Source of the DNA: Longitalea arenae
GTDB lineage: Bacteria; Bacteroidota; Bacteroidia; Chitinophagales; Chitinophagaceae
Direction: 5' to 3'
Assembly: GCF_016924755.1 (NCBI RefSeq)
Contig: NZ_JAFFJX010000010.1
Location: 124,001-188,000, forward strand
Length of the DNA: 64,000 nucleotides
The notes below the pieces were generated by a model that saw only the letters and a program-made list of their open reading frames with translations, searched no databases and was not told where the DNA came from. This document shows, piece after piece, positions 36,231-45,385 of this stretch; position 1 is the stretch's first letter; every line of letters starts with the position of its first letter. A program made the translations under genes and the position numbers.

Positions 36231-36451
36231 ATGGTGAAATCCTGAATGAGAAATCTGAAATCGCATAACCGGTTGATAAGCTAATAATTATTCATTGTTT
36301 TCCACATCCCGCAACTCATATCTGAAATGTCTTTAATTTTCACTTATCTTCACTTTTCTTATTCCCGATCCTGTAAAATACCTGAATCTGGTACTCCCTG
36401 CTAACGGCCAAACACTTATTTTTGTAATTATTACTGTTAAACCCTGTTATT

Positions 36452-37831
36452 GTGGCATTGATTAAAAGTATATCAGGTATTCGTGGAACGATCGGAGGTA
36501 AAACCGGAGAAAATCTCACTCCCCTTGATGTGGTAAAGTTTTCCGCCGCCTTTGGTAGTTGGGTGCTTGAAAAAAATTCGGGCAATAAAATTGTTATCGG
36601 CCGCGATGGCCGGATCAGCGGCGCTATGGTACAGCAACTAGTAGTTAGTACGCTAACAGGGCTGGGCATAGACGTGGTTGACATTGGTTTGTCTACCACC
36701 CCAACCGTTGAAATGGCGGTTGTTTGGGAAAAAGCAGCCGGTGGAATTATCATTACCGCCAGCCATAATCCCAAAGAATGGAATGCATTAAAGCTGCTGA
36801 ACGAACACGGTGAATTCATCAGTGGGGCCGATGGCGCGCTGGTGCTGCAAAAAGCCCAGGAGGAAGATTTTAATTTTGCTTCGGTAGATAAGCTGGGCAC
36901 TTACTCAGTCAACGAAACCTACATACAAAAGCATATTGATGTCATTGTGAACTATCCGCTGGTAGATGTTGAAAGCATCCGCCAGAAACAATATAAAGTG
37001 GTAGTGGATGTAGTGAACTCAACCGGGGCGCTGGCTATTCCGCCACTGTTGACCGCACTGGGCATTGAAGAGGTGATCGTCTTGAATGAAGAGATCACCG
37101 GTAAGTTTGCCCATAATCCGGAGCCATTACCAGAAAACCTTACCGCGTTAAGCGCGGCGGTACGTAAGCACAAGGCCGATCTGGGCATTGCAGTTGATCC
37201 TGATGTGGATCGCCTTTGTTTTGTTTGTGAAGACGGCAGCATGTTCGGCGAAGAATATACCCTGGTGGCGGTGGCCGATTACGTACTGAGCAAAAAAGTA
37301 GGTAATACAGTGAGCAATATGAGCAGCACCAAGGCGCTGAAAGAGATCACCATCAAACATGGCGGAGAATATTATCCTTCTGCTGTAGGCGAGGTGAATG
37401 TGGTGAATAAAATGAAAGAAGTAGGGGCGGTCATTGGCGGCGAAGGCAATGGGGGCATCATTGTTCCCGACCTGCATTATGGCCGTGATGCGCTCATCGG
37501 GATCGGCTTATTCCTGAGCTCCCTGGCTACCCATAAAAACGGCATCCGCTCCTTCAGGACCCGGTACCCCGATTATTTCATCTCAAAGAATAAGATCGAG
37601 CTGCAGAACGGCATCGATGTGAAAGAGATCTTTGAGAAGATAAAAACCAAATACAAGAACCAGCCCGTGAATACGGAAGACGGTTTAAAGATAGAATTTG
37701 ATAGTGACTGGGTTCACCTACGTACATCGAATACCGAGCCCATTATCCGGATCTATGCAGAAAGCAGCTTTGAAACAACAGCCAATAATATTGCGCTTCG
37801 GTTGATGCATGATATTAAGGAGTTTTTGTAG
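36452..37831 (+). CDS. Phosphohexomutase (GlmM/phosphomannomutase family)
   Basis: Interconverts hexose 6-phosphate and 1-phosphate via a phosphoserine; in Bacteroidota this single enzyme is usually the phosphoglucosamine mutase for peptidoglycan precursor supply. 459 residues. Motifs: catalytic TASHNPKEWNALK (about 108-120), Mg loop DPDVDRL (about 248), sugar-binding GEGNGG (about 330) and phosphate-binding RTSNTEPIIRIYAES near 424. The start is GTG 36452, giving the canonical LIKSISGIRGTIGG N-terminus. Substrate specificity not decided from sequence. Confidence 0.93.
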   Translation: MALIKSISGIRGTIGGKTGENLTPLDVVKFSAAFGSWVLEKNSGNKIVIGRDGRISGAMVQQLVVSTLTGLGIDVVDIGLSTTPTVEMAVVWEKAAGGIIITASHNPKEWNALKLLNEHGEFISGADGALVLQKAQEEDFNFASVDKLGTYSVNETYIQKHIDVIVNYPLVDVESIRQKQYKVVVDVVNSTGALAIPPLLTALGIEEVIVLNEEITGKFAHNPEPLPENLTALSAAVRKHKADLGIAVDPDVDRLCFVCEDGSMFGEEYTLVAVADYVLSKKVGNTVSNMSSTKALKEITIKHGGEYYPSAVGEVNVVNKMKEVGAVIGGEGNGGIIVPDLHYGRDALIGIGLFLSSLATHKNGIRSFRTRYPDYFISKNKIELQNGIDVKEIFEKIKTKYKNQPVNTEDGLKIEFDSDWVHLRTSNTEPIIRIYAESSFETTANNIALRLMHDIKEFL

Positions 37832-38010
37832 TCGAGCATTCCGATGGTGTAATAACCGGTTTAAGTCTTGCAAAAAACACCGGCTTCTTTTGAAAAATAT
37901 CAGTCGAACTGCGTAATTTTTTGAACATTTAATGGTGTACGATTGTTTTTGATGGTAAGCGTGTAATTCAGGTACGGTAAAAAATCTTTTCAAATATTTT
38001 TTTCAATTTT

Positions 38011-38036
38011 GCTCCGCTCTTTGCGGAGCTTTTTTA
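38011..38036 (+). terminator. Terminator just upstream of cysteine desulfurase
   Basis: GCTCCGC (38011-38017) pairs with GCGGAGC (38023-38029), loop TCTTT, followed by T-run. Only 15 bp remain to the ATG at 38052. Confidence 0.82.
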
Positions 38037-38051
38037 TTTAAACAAAACTAC

Positions 38052-39191
38052 ATGTCAAGTCTGCCTACACGCATTTACTTAGATAATGCTGCAACAACGC
38101 CGCTCGACCCCGCGGTGCTGGAGGCTATGATGCCTTACTTTACCGAAAAGTTTGGTAACCCGTCTTCCATTTATTCTTATGGACGGGAAAGCCGGCTGGC
38201 TATTGAAACCGCCCGGAAGACCGTAGCAAAGATCCTGAATGCACATCCGGCCGAGATCTTCTTCACCTCCGGCGGAACAGAAAGTTCCAATACGGCTATC
38301 AGCGCGGCGATCCACGACCTGGGCTGCCGTCATATCATTACTTCGCCGATCGAACACCATGCCACTTCGCACACGGTAGAACATTTATACCGCCACAGTG
38401 AAGCGGCTTTGAGTTTTGTAAAGCTGCTGCCCAATGGGCATATTGATATGGAAGACCTGGAGCGGCTGCTGGCAGGCAGCACCGAAAAATGCCTGGTCAC
38501 CCTCATGCATGCCAATAATGAAATAGGTAATATGCTCGACCTGCATGCAGTGGGTAACCTCTGTAAAATGTATGGCGCCATCTTTCATTCCGACACGGTG
38601 CAAACCGTTGGGCATTTCCCCTTCGACCTGCGGAATACCCCTGTGCATTTTATCACCGGCGCCGGTCATAAGTTCCATGGGCCAAAAGGCGTAGGCATCC
38701 TGTATATAAATGAAAATGTAAAGATCAAACCATATATCCACGGAGGCGCGCAGGAACGCAATATGCGGGCCGGAACCGAAAACCTCTATGGTATTGTGGG
38801 TTTTGCCAAAGCTCTTGAGCTGGCTGCCGAACGTTACGAAGCAGACAGCAGCTATATTAAAGAGCTGAAAATATATATGATGGAGCAGGTGAAAAAGGCC
38901 GTGCGCGGCGTTTCCTTCAATGGAGATCCTTTGGGCCGAAGCCTTTACACCGTCCTGAGCGTTTCATTCCCCAAAACAGAGAAGTCAGAAATGATCCTGT
39001 TTAACCTGGATATGAATAATATTTGTGTCAGCGGCGGCAGTGCCTGCACCAGCGGGGCCGACCAGGGCTCACATGTTATTCGCGCTATCAATAATAATCC
39101 CAACCAGGTTACAGTGCGCTTTTCATTCAGTAAACATAATACCAAAGAAGAAATTGATCTTGTGGTGGAGAAACTGAAGGACATGATCTAG
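38052..39191 (+). CDS. Cysteine desulfurase (NifS/IscS family)
   Basis: PLP enzyme converting cysteine to alanine and a protein-bound persulfide for Fe-S clusters or tRNA thiolation. 379 residues. Seen: YLDNAATTPLDPAV at the N-terminus, SGGTESSNTAI (PLP phosphate), SDTVQTVGHFPFD, the Lys Schiff base in TGAGHKFHGPKGVG (about 214), and the catalytic Cys loop SGGSACTSGA (about 330). The Cys-loop form resembles group II-like NifS of Bacteroidota. No iscU or scaffold gene is adjacent. Confidence 0.95.
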   Translation: MSSLPTRIYLDNAATTPLDPAVLEAMMPYFTEKFGNPSSIYSYGRESRLAIETARKTVAKILNAHPAEIFFTSGGTESSNTAISAAIHDLGCRHIITSPIEHHATSHTVEHLYRHSEAALSFVKLLPNGHIDMEDLERLLAGSTEKCLVTLMHANNEIGNMLDLHAVGNLCKMYGAIFHSDTVQTVGHFPFDLRNTPVHFITGAGHKFHGPKGVGILYINENVKIKPYIHGGAQERNMRAGTENLYGIVGFAKALELAAERYEADSSYIKELKIYMMEQVKKAVRGVSFNGDPLGRSLYTVLSVSFPKTEKSEMILFNLDMNNICVSGGSACTSGADQGSHVIRAINNNPNQVTVRFSFSKHNTKEEIDLVVEKLKDMI

Positions 39192-39251
39192 CCTTCATGC
39201 CTCCCTCCGGTTTTGGTTACCAATACGGCTCTTTTGCTATCAAATAAGAAT

Positions 39252-39283
39252 AGACGTCCCGAGAGATCGGGATGTCTTTTTTT
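39252..39283 (+). terminator. Terminator after cysteine desulfurase
   Basis: AGACGTCCCGA (39252-39262) pairs with TCGGGATGTCT (39267-39277), one G-T pair, then seven Ts. Confidence 0.88.
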
Positions 39284-39314
39284 ATATATATCCGGTGCGA
39301 AAAAATCTTTTAAC

Positions 39315-39351
39315 TTACCGGTAAAATGCGGCATTGGCCGCTTACCGGTAA
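39315..39351. promoter_or_regulatory. Twin TTACCGGTAA palindromes before the sugar kinase
   Basis: Two perfect 10-bp palindromes, 39315-39324 and 39342-39351, centres 27 bp apart, separated by a small GCGGC/GCCGC hairpin and ending 4 bp before the ATG at 39356. Possibly an operator, but related TAACCGGTAAC words are part of the spacer-repeat set. Confidence 0.4.
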
Positions 39352-39355
39352 ATAT

Positions 39356-40870
39356 ATGGATGTTATCATCGGCGTTGATATTGGAACATCAGGCACCAAA
39401 GCCATTGCTTATAGCCATGCAGGAAAGGTGATCGCGAATACCTATGTGTCGTACAATCCGGTCCCGGGCAAACCCGGCTATCATGAGCTGGATGTAGATG
39501 TACTGTACAATGCCGTTATCAGCTGTATTGAAGGAACAGCGCAGCAAATAACTGCCGGGGCGGCTAAGATCACCGGCATTTGTTTTAGTGCCGCCATGCA
39601 TAGTTTGATAGCGGTAGATGCCGACGGCCAGCCGCTCACCCATGTGATTACCTGGGCCGATGCCCGCAGTGCTGCTTATGCAAACGCCCTGAAGCAGTCA
39701 GCAGCCGGCAGGGAGATCTATCGTCATACGGGCACACCGATCCATCCTATGTCGCCCCTCTGTAAGATCATGTGGTTGCGGGATCATGAACCAGCGCTCT
39801 TTGCAGTTACCCACAAATTCATTTCCATCAAGGAGTTTGTCTTTCACCGTTTCTTCGGCGAATACCTGGTCGATTTCTCCATTGCTTCTGCTACCGGCTT
39901 ATTCGACATCTTTCATAAAACATGGTATGAACCGGCGCTGGCAGCAGCCGGCATTACGCCTGCTCGTTTATCCCAGCCCGTGCCCACCACCCATGTTGTA
40001 TCAAGACAGCAAAAGCCCTTTCCGGAAAGATTACATCTGGTAGCTGATGCACCGTTTATCATTGGCGCGAGCGATGGCTGTTTGGCTAACCTGGGCAGCC
40101 ATGCCACAGAGCCCGGTGATCTCTCGATCACCATTGGTACCAGCGGCGCCGTGCGCATGATGGCCAGCGAACCGGCCTGGGATAAACAGGAGCGGATCTT
40201 CAATTATATTCTTACCAACGAGCGCTATGTTTCCGGTGGCGCTATCAATAATGGCGTTGTATTATTGAAATGGTATACCGAAAAATTTTTACACAAACCT
40301 TTTGCCAGTGCCAAAGACCTGCAATGGTTTGTAGAGCAGGCGGCACAGGCGCCGGCTGGCGCCGATGGATTATTATTCCTGCCTTACCTGCTCGGAGAGC
40401 GGGCGCCCATCTGGGATGCTGTGGCAAAAGGGGTATTTTTCGGGGTTCAAGCCGGTCATACACAGGCGCATTTTATGCGTGCAATTATCGAGGGAATCAA
40501 TTATGCATTGTACCAGGTGGCCAGTTCGGTGCAGGAAACCATAGGTGCTATACAACATATATATGCGAGCGGTGGTTTTATCAATGCACCGTTATGGTTG
40601 CAATGGTTAACTGATCTGTTTGGAAAAGAGATCCTGGTGATCAATAATGACGACGCTTCCTCTGCAGGCGCCGCCCTGCTTGGTTTGCAGGCCCTCCGGC
40701 TGCCTGAGGGCAGGAGGGTGTCGCCTGAATTCCACATGCAGCAGCATTATCTGCCCGATATGGTGATGCATGACCGCTATCAGCGTTATTATAACGTGTT
40801 TGCAGGATTGTATAACAAGGTTAAAACAGACCTGCACACCTTGGATGCCATCCGGGCATCGGAAGTGTAA
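39356..40870 (+). CDS. FGGY-family carbohydrate kinase (gluconokinase-like)
   Basis: 504 residues, ATP-dependent sugar kinase. N-terminal GVDIGTSGTKAIAYS binds phosphate; FSAAMHSLIAVD and TWADARSAAYAN resemble the gluconate/xylulose kinase active site; C-terminal domain contains DLSITIGTSGAVR, YLLGERAPIWD and YASGGFINAPLWLQWLTDLF. This combination is most like GntK of the FGGY family (gluconokinase), but xylulokinase cannot be excluded. ATG 39356 is chosen over 39326 because the latter would translate the palindromic element upstream. It stands alone, with no dehydrogenase or transporter nearby. Confidence 0.85.
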   Translation: MDVIIGVDIGTSGTKAIAYSHAGKVIANTYVSYNPVPGKPGYHELDVDVLYNAVISCIEGTAQQITAGAAKITGICFSAAMHSLIAVDADGQPLTHVITWADARSAAYANALKQSAAGREIYRHTGTPIHPMSPLCKIMWLRDHEPALFAVTHKFISIKEFVFHRFFGEYLVDFSIASATGLFDIFHKTWYEPALAAAGITPARLSQPVPTTHVVSRQQKPFPERLHLVADAPFIIGASDGCLANLGSHATEPGDLSITIGTSGAVRMMASEPAWDKQERIFNYILTNERYVSGGAINNGVVLLKWYTEKFLHKPFASAKDLQWFVEQAAQAPAGADGLLFLPYLLGERAPIWDAVAKGVFFGVQAGHTQAHFMRAIIEGINYALYQVASSVQETIGAIQHIYASGGFINAPLWLQWLTDLFGKEILVINNDDASSAGAALLGLQALRLPEGRRVSPEFHMQQHYLPDMVMHDRYQRYYNVFAGLYNKVKTDLHTLDAIRASEV

Positions 40871-41043
40871 TTTCTAAATTATTGAGTTGCAGGAGCTTTA
40901 AACCCTTTAACATTTTATTTTAAATAAGGGGCACAACTGGCATATTTTTTAAAGTATATACAGTGAAGGGTTGCACAACTCTACCTTTCAAATCGCTGTG
41001 GTTAAGTTAAAACAAGTCATACCGCCAGAAGGCGGATGATCGC

Positions 41044-41072
41044 GCTGTCCGCCAGCGGCGGACAGCTTTTTT
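41044..41072 (+). terminator. Strong terminator in the spacer before the HGSNAT-like gene
   Basis: GCTGTCCGCC (41044-41053) pairs with GGCGGACAGC (41057-41066) with a 3-nt loop, then six Ts. It lies 174 bp after the kinase gene; the 291-bp spacer holds no other recognised element. Confidence 0.88.
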
Positions 41073-41161
41073 ATTTTCATACCGGCTGCCATTGATCCCA
41101 AATCATGGGCTATTAAGGGGAATAGTTGTAAATTCACCCGAATCCCTTAATAGAAGCCAGT

Positions 41162-42349
41162 ATGAACCAACTAACTGCAGTCAAGAAGCGGGTGCAATCC
41201 ATTGACATCCTGCGCGGCATTGTAATGATCATTATGGCCCTCGATCATGTGCGCGACTATTTTCATTTAGATGCATTTCAAAATGACCCGCTTAATCCTG
41301 CTACAACGACACCCATTTTATATTTTACCCGCTGGATCACACATTTTTGTGCACCTACATTTGTCTTTCTAGCCGGAACTTCGGCTTACCTCATAGGAAC
41401 AAGGAAAAGCAAAGCCGACCTGAGCAGTTTTCTGATAAAACGCGGCTTCTGGCTTGTGCTAATAGAAGTGGTTATAATAACCCTGGGCTGGACCTTCAAT
41501 CCTTTTTATAATACCATAATCCTTCAGGTAATATGGACCATCGGTATTAGTATGGTATTTCTTGGCCTGGCTGTGCGTTTACCCTACTGGGTTATTTTTA
41601 CGGTAGGGGCCTTGATCGTATTCGGGCATAATATACTTGACTATCCCGAGGCCGCCCGTAAAAATGATGTTGGCTTCTTATGGGACTTACTGCACAACGG
41701 TCGTTTTGATACCTATACCTATGCCCCGGGCCGGATCCTGATCATTGCCTATGCCTTTCTTCCCTGGCTGGGTATTATGCTGATGGGTTATTGTGCAGGC
41801 AGATTATTTGAACCGATCGTAGATGCGGGACAGCGGCAAAAGAAATTGCTGCTGATTGGGCTGGCATTGATTGCTGCATTTGTGGTGCTGCGGTTAATGA
41901 ACAATTATGGCGATCCTTTTCCCTGGACGGAGCAGCCAACCGGTTTAGGCAGTTTTCTCGCGTTCATGAACGTACAAAAGTATCCGCCTTCATTGATGTA
42001 TACCTGTATTACCATAGGCCCTGCACTGATTATGCTGGCCCTGCTGGAAAATGTGCAGAACCGGTTTACCGGATGGGTGAAAGTATTTGGCCGGGTGCCT
42101 TTCTTCTATTACGTAGCACATATTTACCTGATACACCTGGCAACGGTTATTGCGTTCTATATCGAGGGATATGGAAAAAAGGATATTGTAGGGCCAACCC
42201 CTTTTCTGTTCAGGCCGGTGCAGTTTGGTTATGATCTGTTGACGGTTTATATCCTGTGGGTGCTGCTTATTTTGCTGTTATATCCTTTATGCCGCTGGTA
42301 TAATAACTACAAGAGTACACACACGCAATGGTGGTTGAGCTATTTGTAA
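41162..42349 (+). CDS. DUF1624 / HGSNAT-like integral membrane protein
   Basis: 395 residues with about ten membrane helices. The N-terminal signature RVQSIDILRGIVMIIMALDH followed by VRDYFH matches the DUF1624 / heparan-alpha-glucosaminide acetyltransferase catalytic domain, the His being the presumed acetyl-transfer residue. Related bacterial proteins are predicted sugar O- or N-acetyltransferases or of unknown function. No partner genes are adjacent. Confidence 0.85.
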   Translation: MNQLTAVKKRVQSIDILRGIVMIIMALDHVRDYFHLDAFQNDPLNPATTTPILYFTRWITHFCAPTFVFLAGTSAYLIGTRKSKADLSSFLIKRGFWLVLIEVVIITLGWTFNPFYNTIILQVIWTIGISMVFLGLAVRLPYWVIFTVGALIVFGHNILDYPEAARKNDVGFLWDLLHNGRFDTYTYAPGRILIIAYAFLPWLGIMLMGYCAGRLFEPIVDAGQRQKKLLLIGLALIAAFVVLRLMNNYGDPFPWTEQPTGLGSFLAFMNVQKYPPSLMYTCITIGPALIMLALLENVQNRFTGWVKVFGRVPFFYYVAHIYLIHLATVIAFYIEGYGKKDIVGPTPFLFRPVQFGYDLLTVYILWVLLILLLYPLCRWYNNYKSTHTQWWLSYL

Positions 42350-42478
42350 TGGTCAATGGTGAATGGTGAATGGTCAATGGCTTTGAAATGTTTACAATTT
42401 TCGGTTATGACCGGTAACTGGTAACCGGTAACTGTATATCATTATCACATTATCGAATCATCACATTATCACATTATT
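42350..42478. repeat. Spacer word repeat: three word types in tandem
   Basis: CAATGGTGAATGG words (42350-42380), GGTAACTGGTAACCGGTAAC (42412-42432) and TCATTATCACATTATCGAATC, then TCACATTATCACATTATTTC (to 42478). The mutS stop codon complement (42474-42476) lies inside the last word. Confidence 0.85.
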
Positions 42479-45092
42479 TCACCATGTTCTTTATCTCATT
42501 CAACTTCATCAAAGCTTCTACAGGTGTCAGTCTATTGATGTCTATATCCTGCAGCATTTTTCGAATGCCGTCGAAGGTTTCGCTATGGGCGTCAAAAATA
42601 GAGAGCTGTACTTTCTGGGTGTCTGCCTGTTTTACCTGTTCGGCCAGTTTGTTCTTTACGGTAGCAGCAGGCTGGTCTTCATGCTTCTTTTCCAGCAGCT
42701 TCAAGATCTCGTTCGCCCGTTCAATAAGGGCCGGCGGCATGCCTGCCATTTTTGCTACATGAATACCAAAACTATGGGTACTGCCGCCGGGCGCCAGTTT
42801 ACGCAGGAAAATGATCTTGTTGCCCACTTCTTTATTGGTGATATGGTAATTCCTTACGCGCGCCATTTTGTTTTCCAGTTCATTCAGCTCGTGATAATGC
42901 GTTGCAAACAGTGTTTTCGGCGCCTGCGGAGCCTGGTGCAGGTATTCAGCAATGCTCCAGGCAATGGAAATGCCATCGTAGGTAGAAGTACCGCGGCCGA
43001 TCTCATCGAGTAATATTAAACTGCGGCTGGAAATATTATTGATGATGCTGGCTGTTTCATTCATTTCCACCATGAAGGTCGATTCGCCGCCGCTTAAGTT
43101 ATCGGATGCGCCAACACGGGTGAATATTTTATCGGTCAGTGGAATGCGGGCGGCAGTGGCTGGCACAAAACTGCCCATATGGGCCATCAGCGTAATAAGG
43201 GCGGTTTGGCGCAATATGGCGCTTTTACCGCTCATGTTAGGCCCGGTAAGAATGATCACCTGTTGCGCAGCAGGGTCAAGCAAAATATCATTGGAAATAT
43301 AGGGTTCGCCCACCGGCAAATTTCGTTCGATCACCGGATGGCGGCTCTCTTTCAGATCAAGCACGGCCTCTTCGTGCAGCTCGGGTTTTTTATAATTGTA
43401 ATGAAGGGCATTGTGGGCAAAACACAAAAGGCAATCGAGCACTGCCATTACATGACCATTTACCTGCATGGGCGCAATATAATCCTGTAATTCCAGCAGC
43501 AGCTTTTCATAGATGTCGAGCTCAATAGCCAGGATCTTTTCTTCCGCGCCGGTTATTTTTTCTTCATATTCTTTCAGCTCGGTGGTGATATACCGTTCGG
43601 CATTGGCCAGCGTTTGCTTGCGCATCCATTCTGCAGGCACTTTATGTTTGTGCGAATTGGTTACCTCGAGGTAGTAACCAAACACATTGTTGAAACCGAT
43701 CTTTAAAGATGAGATGCCTGTTTTCTCCGATTCCTTTTGTTGCAGCTGTACCAGGTATTCCTTGCCATTGGTAGCGATGTTGCGCAGCTCATCGAGCTCG
43801 GCGTGGATCCCGTTCTGGATGGCGCCGCCTTTGGCCGCCATGGCGGGTGGGTTATCAATGATCTCTTTGGTGATCTTTTCTTCAATATAGCGGCAGCCGT
43901 TCAGGGAATCGGCCAGGCGTTTCAGATATTCATTCGGGCTATTGCTGCAGATCTGTTTTATCTCTTCAATATGGCGCAGGCCTCGGGCAATTTGCAACAC
44001 CTCGCGTGGGTTGATCTTCTTTAAAGGGATCTTGCTCACCAGCCTTTCAATATCGCCGCATTGTTTGATGTGCTGCGTGAGTTTGGCCCGCAGGTCAACT
44101 TCTTTTATAAAGAACTCAACCAGGTTCAGCCTTTCGTTGATGCGGGTAATGTCTTTTAATGGCAGTAAGATCCAGCGTTTCAGCAAACGGGCGCCCATGG
44201 GCGAGACCGTATTGTCGAGCACTTTGTGCAAGTTGTTCCCTTCACCATTACCGTTACTGATGAGTTCCAGGTTACGAATGGTGAAGCGGTCCATCCACAA
44301 GTGATCATCGCGATCGATGCGCTGGATACTCGTGATATGCTGCAGGTTGGGATGTTCGGTATCTTTCAGGTAATGTAAGACCGCGCCCGCAGCTACAATA
44401 CCCAGGTGCAGTTCTTCCACCCCGAATCCTTTAAGGGAATGGGTATTGAAATGTTTCAGCAGGCTCTCTGTAGCATAAGCTTCGTCGAAGATCCAGCTTT
44501 CCATCGTATAGGTATAGAAGCGGGAACCAAATACCTCTTTGAAATGCTTTTGAAAGCTGCGCTGAAAGATCACTTCAGCCGGCTTAAGTGTTTGCAGCAA
44601 TTTATCGATGTATTCTGCATTGCCTTCGGCTACAAAAAACTCACCGGTAGAAATATCGAGAAAGGCGATGCCCGCCTGTTCCTCGGTAAAATGAATGCCG
44701 GCCAGAAAATTATTGCTGTTATGCTCCAGCATTTTATCGTTGGTGGCCACGCCCGGCGTCACCAGCTCCGTAACACCGCGTTTCACAATGCCTTTGGCGG
44801 CTTTGGGATCTTCAAGCTGGTCGCAGATGGCCACCCGGTAACCGGCCCGCACCAGTTTATGCAGGTAGGTATCGAGTGAATGGTGGGGAAAGCCGGCCAG
44901 TTCGCTGCTGAAAGCCGCTCCATTGTTTCTTTTGGTGAGGGTAATTCCCAGCACCTGCGAAGCAATAACGGCATCCTCGCCAAAAGTTTCATAAAAATCA
45001 CCTACCCTGAACAGCAGTACAGCATCCGGATACCGTTGTTTGATGGCCCGGTGTTGCTGCATTAATGGAGTTTCTGTAGTGGCTTTTGACAT
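42474..45092 (-). CDS. mutS: DNA mismatch repair protein MutS
   Basis: 872-residue mismatch-recognition ATPase. Domain I: PLMQQHRAIKQRYPDAVLLF, then RVGDFYETFGEDA containing the Phe-x-Glu mismatch wedge; domains II-IV in the middle; ATPase domain from about 590 with Walker A TGPNMSGKSAIL (about 620), SLILLDEIGRGTSTYDG Walker B and ATHYHELNEL. The start at ATG 45092 (MSKATTETPLMQQH) is chosen over the frame opening at 45233 because the extra residues read through a word repeat and the -7 box at 45099-45106 would be inside the gene. Confidence 0.98.
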   Translation of the reverse strand: MSKATTETPLMQQHRAIKQRYPDAVLLFRVGDFYETFGEDAVIASQVLGITLTKRNNGAAFSSELAGFPHHSLDTYLHKLVRAGYRVAICDQLEDPKAAKGIVKRGVTELVTPGVATNDKMLEHNSNNFLAGIHFTEEQAGIAFLDISTGEFFVAEGNAEYIDKLLQTLKPAEVIFQRSFQKHFKEVFGSRFYTYTMESWIFDEAYATESLLKHFNTHSLKGFGVEELHLGIVAAGAVLHYLKDTEHPNLQHITSIQRIDRDDHLWMDRFTIRNLELISNGNGEGNNLHKVLDNTVSPMGARLLKRWILLPLKDITRINERLNLVEFFIKEVDLRAKLTQHIKQCGDIERLVSKIPLKKINPREVLQIARGLRHIEEIKQICSNSPNEYLKRLADSLNGCRYIEEKITKEIIDNPPAMAAKGGAIQNGIHAELDELRNIATNGKEYLVQLQQKESEKTGISSLKIGFNNVFGYYLEVTNSHKHKVPAEWMRKQTLANAERYITTELKEYEEKITGAEEKILAIELDIYEKLLLELQDYIAPMQVNGHVMAVLDCLLCFAHNALHYNYKKPELHEEAVLDLKESRHPVIERNLPVGEPYISNDILLDPAAQQVIILTGPNMSGKSAILRQTALITLMAHMGSFVPATAARIPLTDKIFTRVGASDNLSGGESTFMVEMNETASIINNISSRSLILLDEIGRGTSTYDGISIAWSIAEYLHQAPQAPKTLFATHYHELNELENKMARVRNYHITNKEVGNKIIFLRKLAPGGSTHSFGIHVAKMAGMPPALIERANEILKLLEKKHEDQPAATVKNKLAEQVKQADTQKVQLSIFDAHSETFDGIRKMLQDIDINRLTPVEALMKLNEIKNMVK

Positions 45093-45098
45093 GGAGGG

Positions 45099-45106
45099 CA
45101 AATATA
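45099..45106 (-). promoter_or_regulatory. -7 box of mutS, very close to the start codon
   Basis: On the minus strand TATATTTG (45106-45099) is followed by CCCTCC and the ATG at 45092; the expected transcript would have an untranslated leader of only a few bases. Confidence 0.5.
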
Positions 45107-45174
45107 AAAGGTTTGACTTCCGTTTACATATGCCTCCGCTGGGATGTGGAGAACTTGGGGAAGAAAAACGATTA

Positions 45175-45350
45175 CTCGATTTCTGATTTCTGATTTCGAG
45201 ATTGCGAGATTTGCTCAATATGGCAATCTCCAATTTATTCTAAATCTCAAAATCTCAAAATCCCCAAATCTCAAAATCCCCAAATCCCAAAATCCCCAAA
45301 TCGCCGAAATCTCAAAATCGCGCAATCCCGCAATCCAACATCTTCCCTCT
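45175..45350. repeat. Long inverted word repeat between mutS and trmH-like gene
   Basis: Left arm CGATTTCTGATTTCTGATTTC, GAGATTGCGAGATT (45178-45212); right arm AAATCTCAAAATC(C)CC units repeated about nine times (45243-45342). The arms are inverted relative to each other. Confidence 0.9.
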
Positions 45351-45372
45351 GGCGCCTGAACCAAATTCAGCC

Positions 45373-45380
45373 TATCTTTG
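45373..45380 (+). promoter_or_regulatory. -7 box of the TrmH-like gene
   Basis: TATCTTTG ends 5 bp before the ATG at 45386, again implying an almost leaderless transcript. Confidence 0.5.
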
Positions 45381-45385
45381 CTCCC

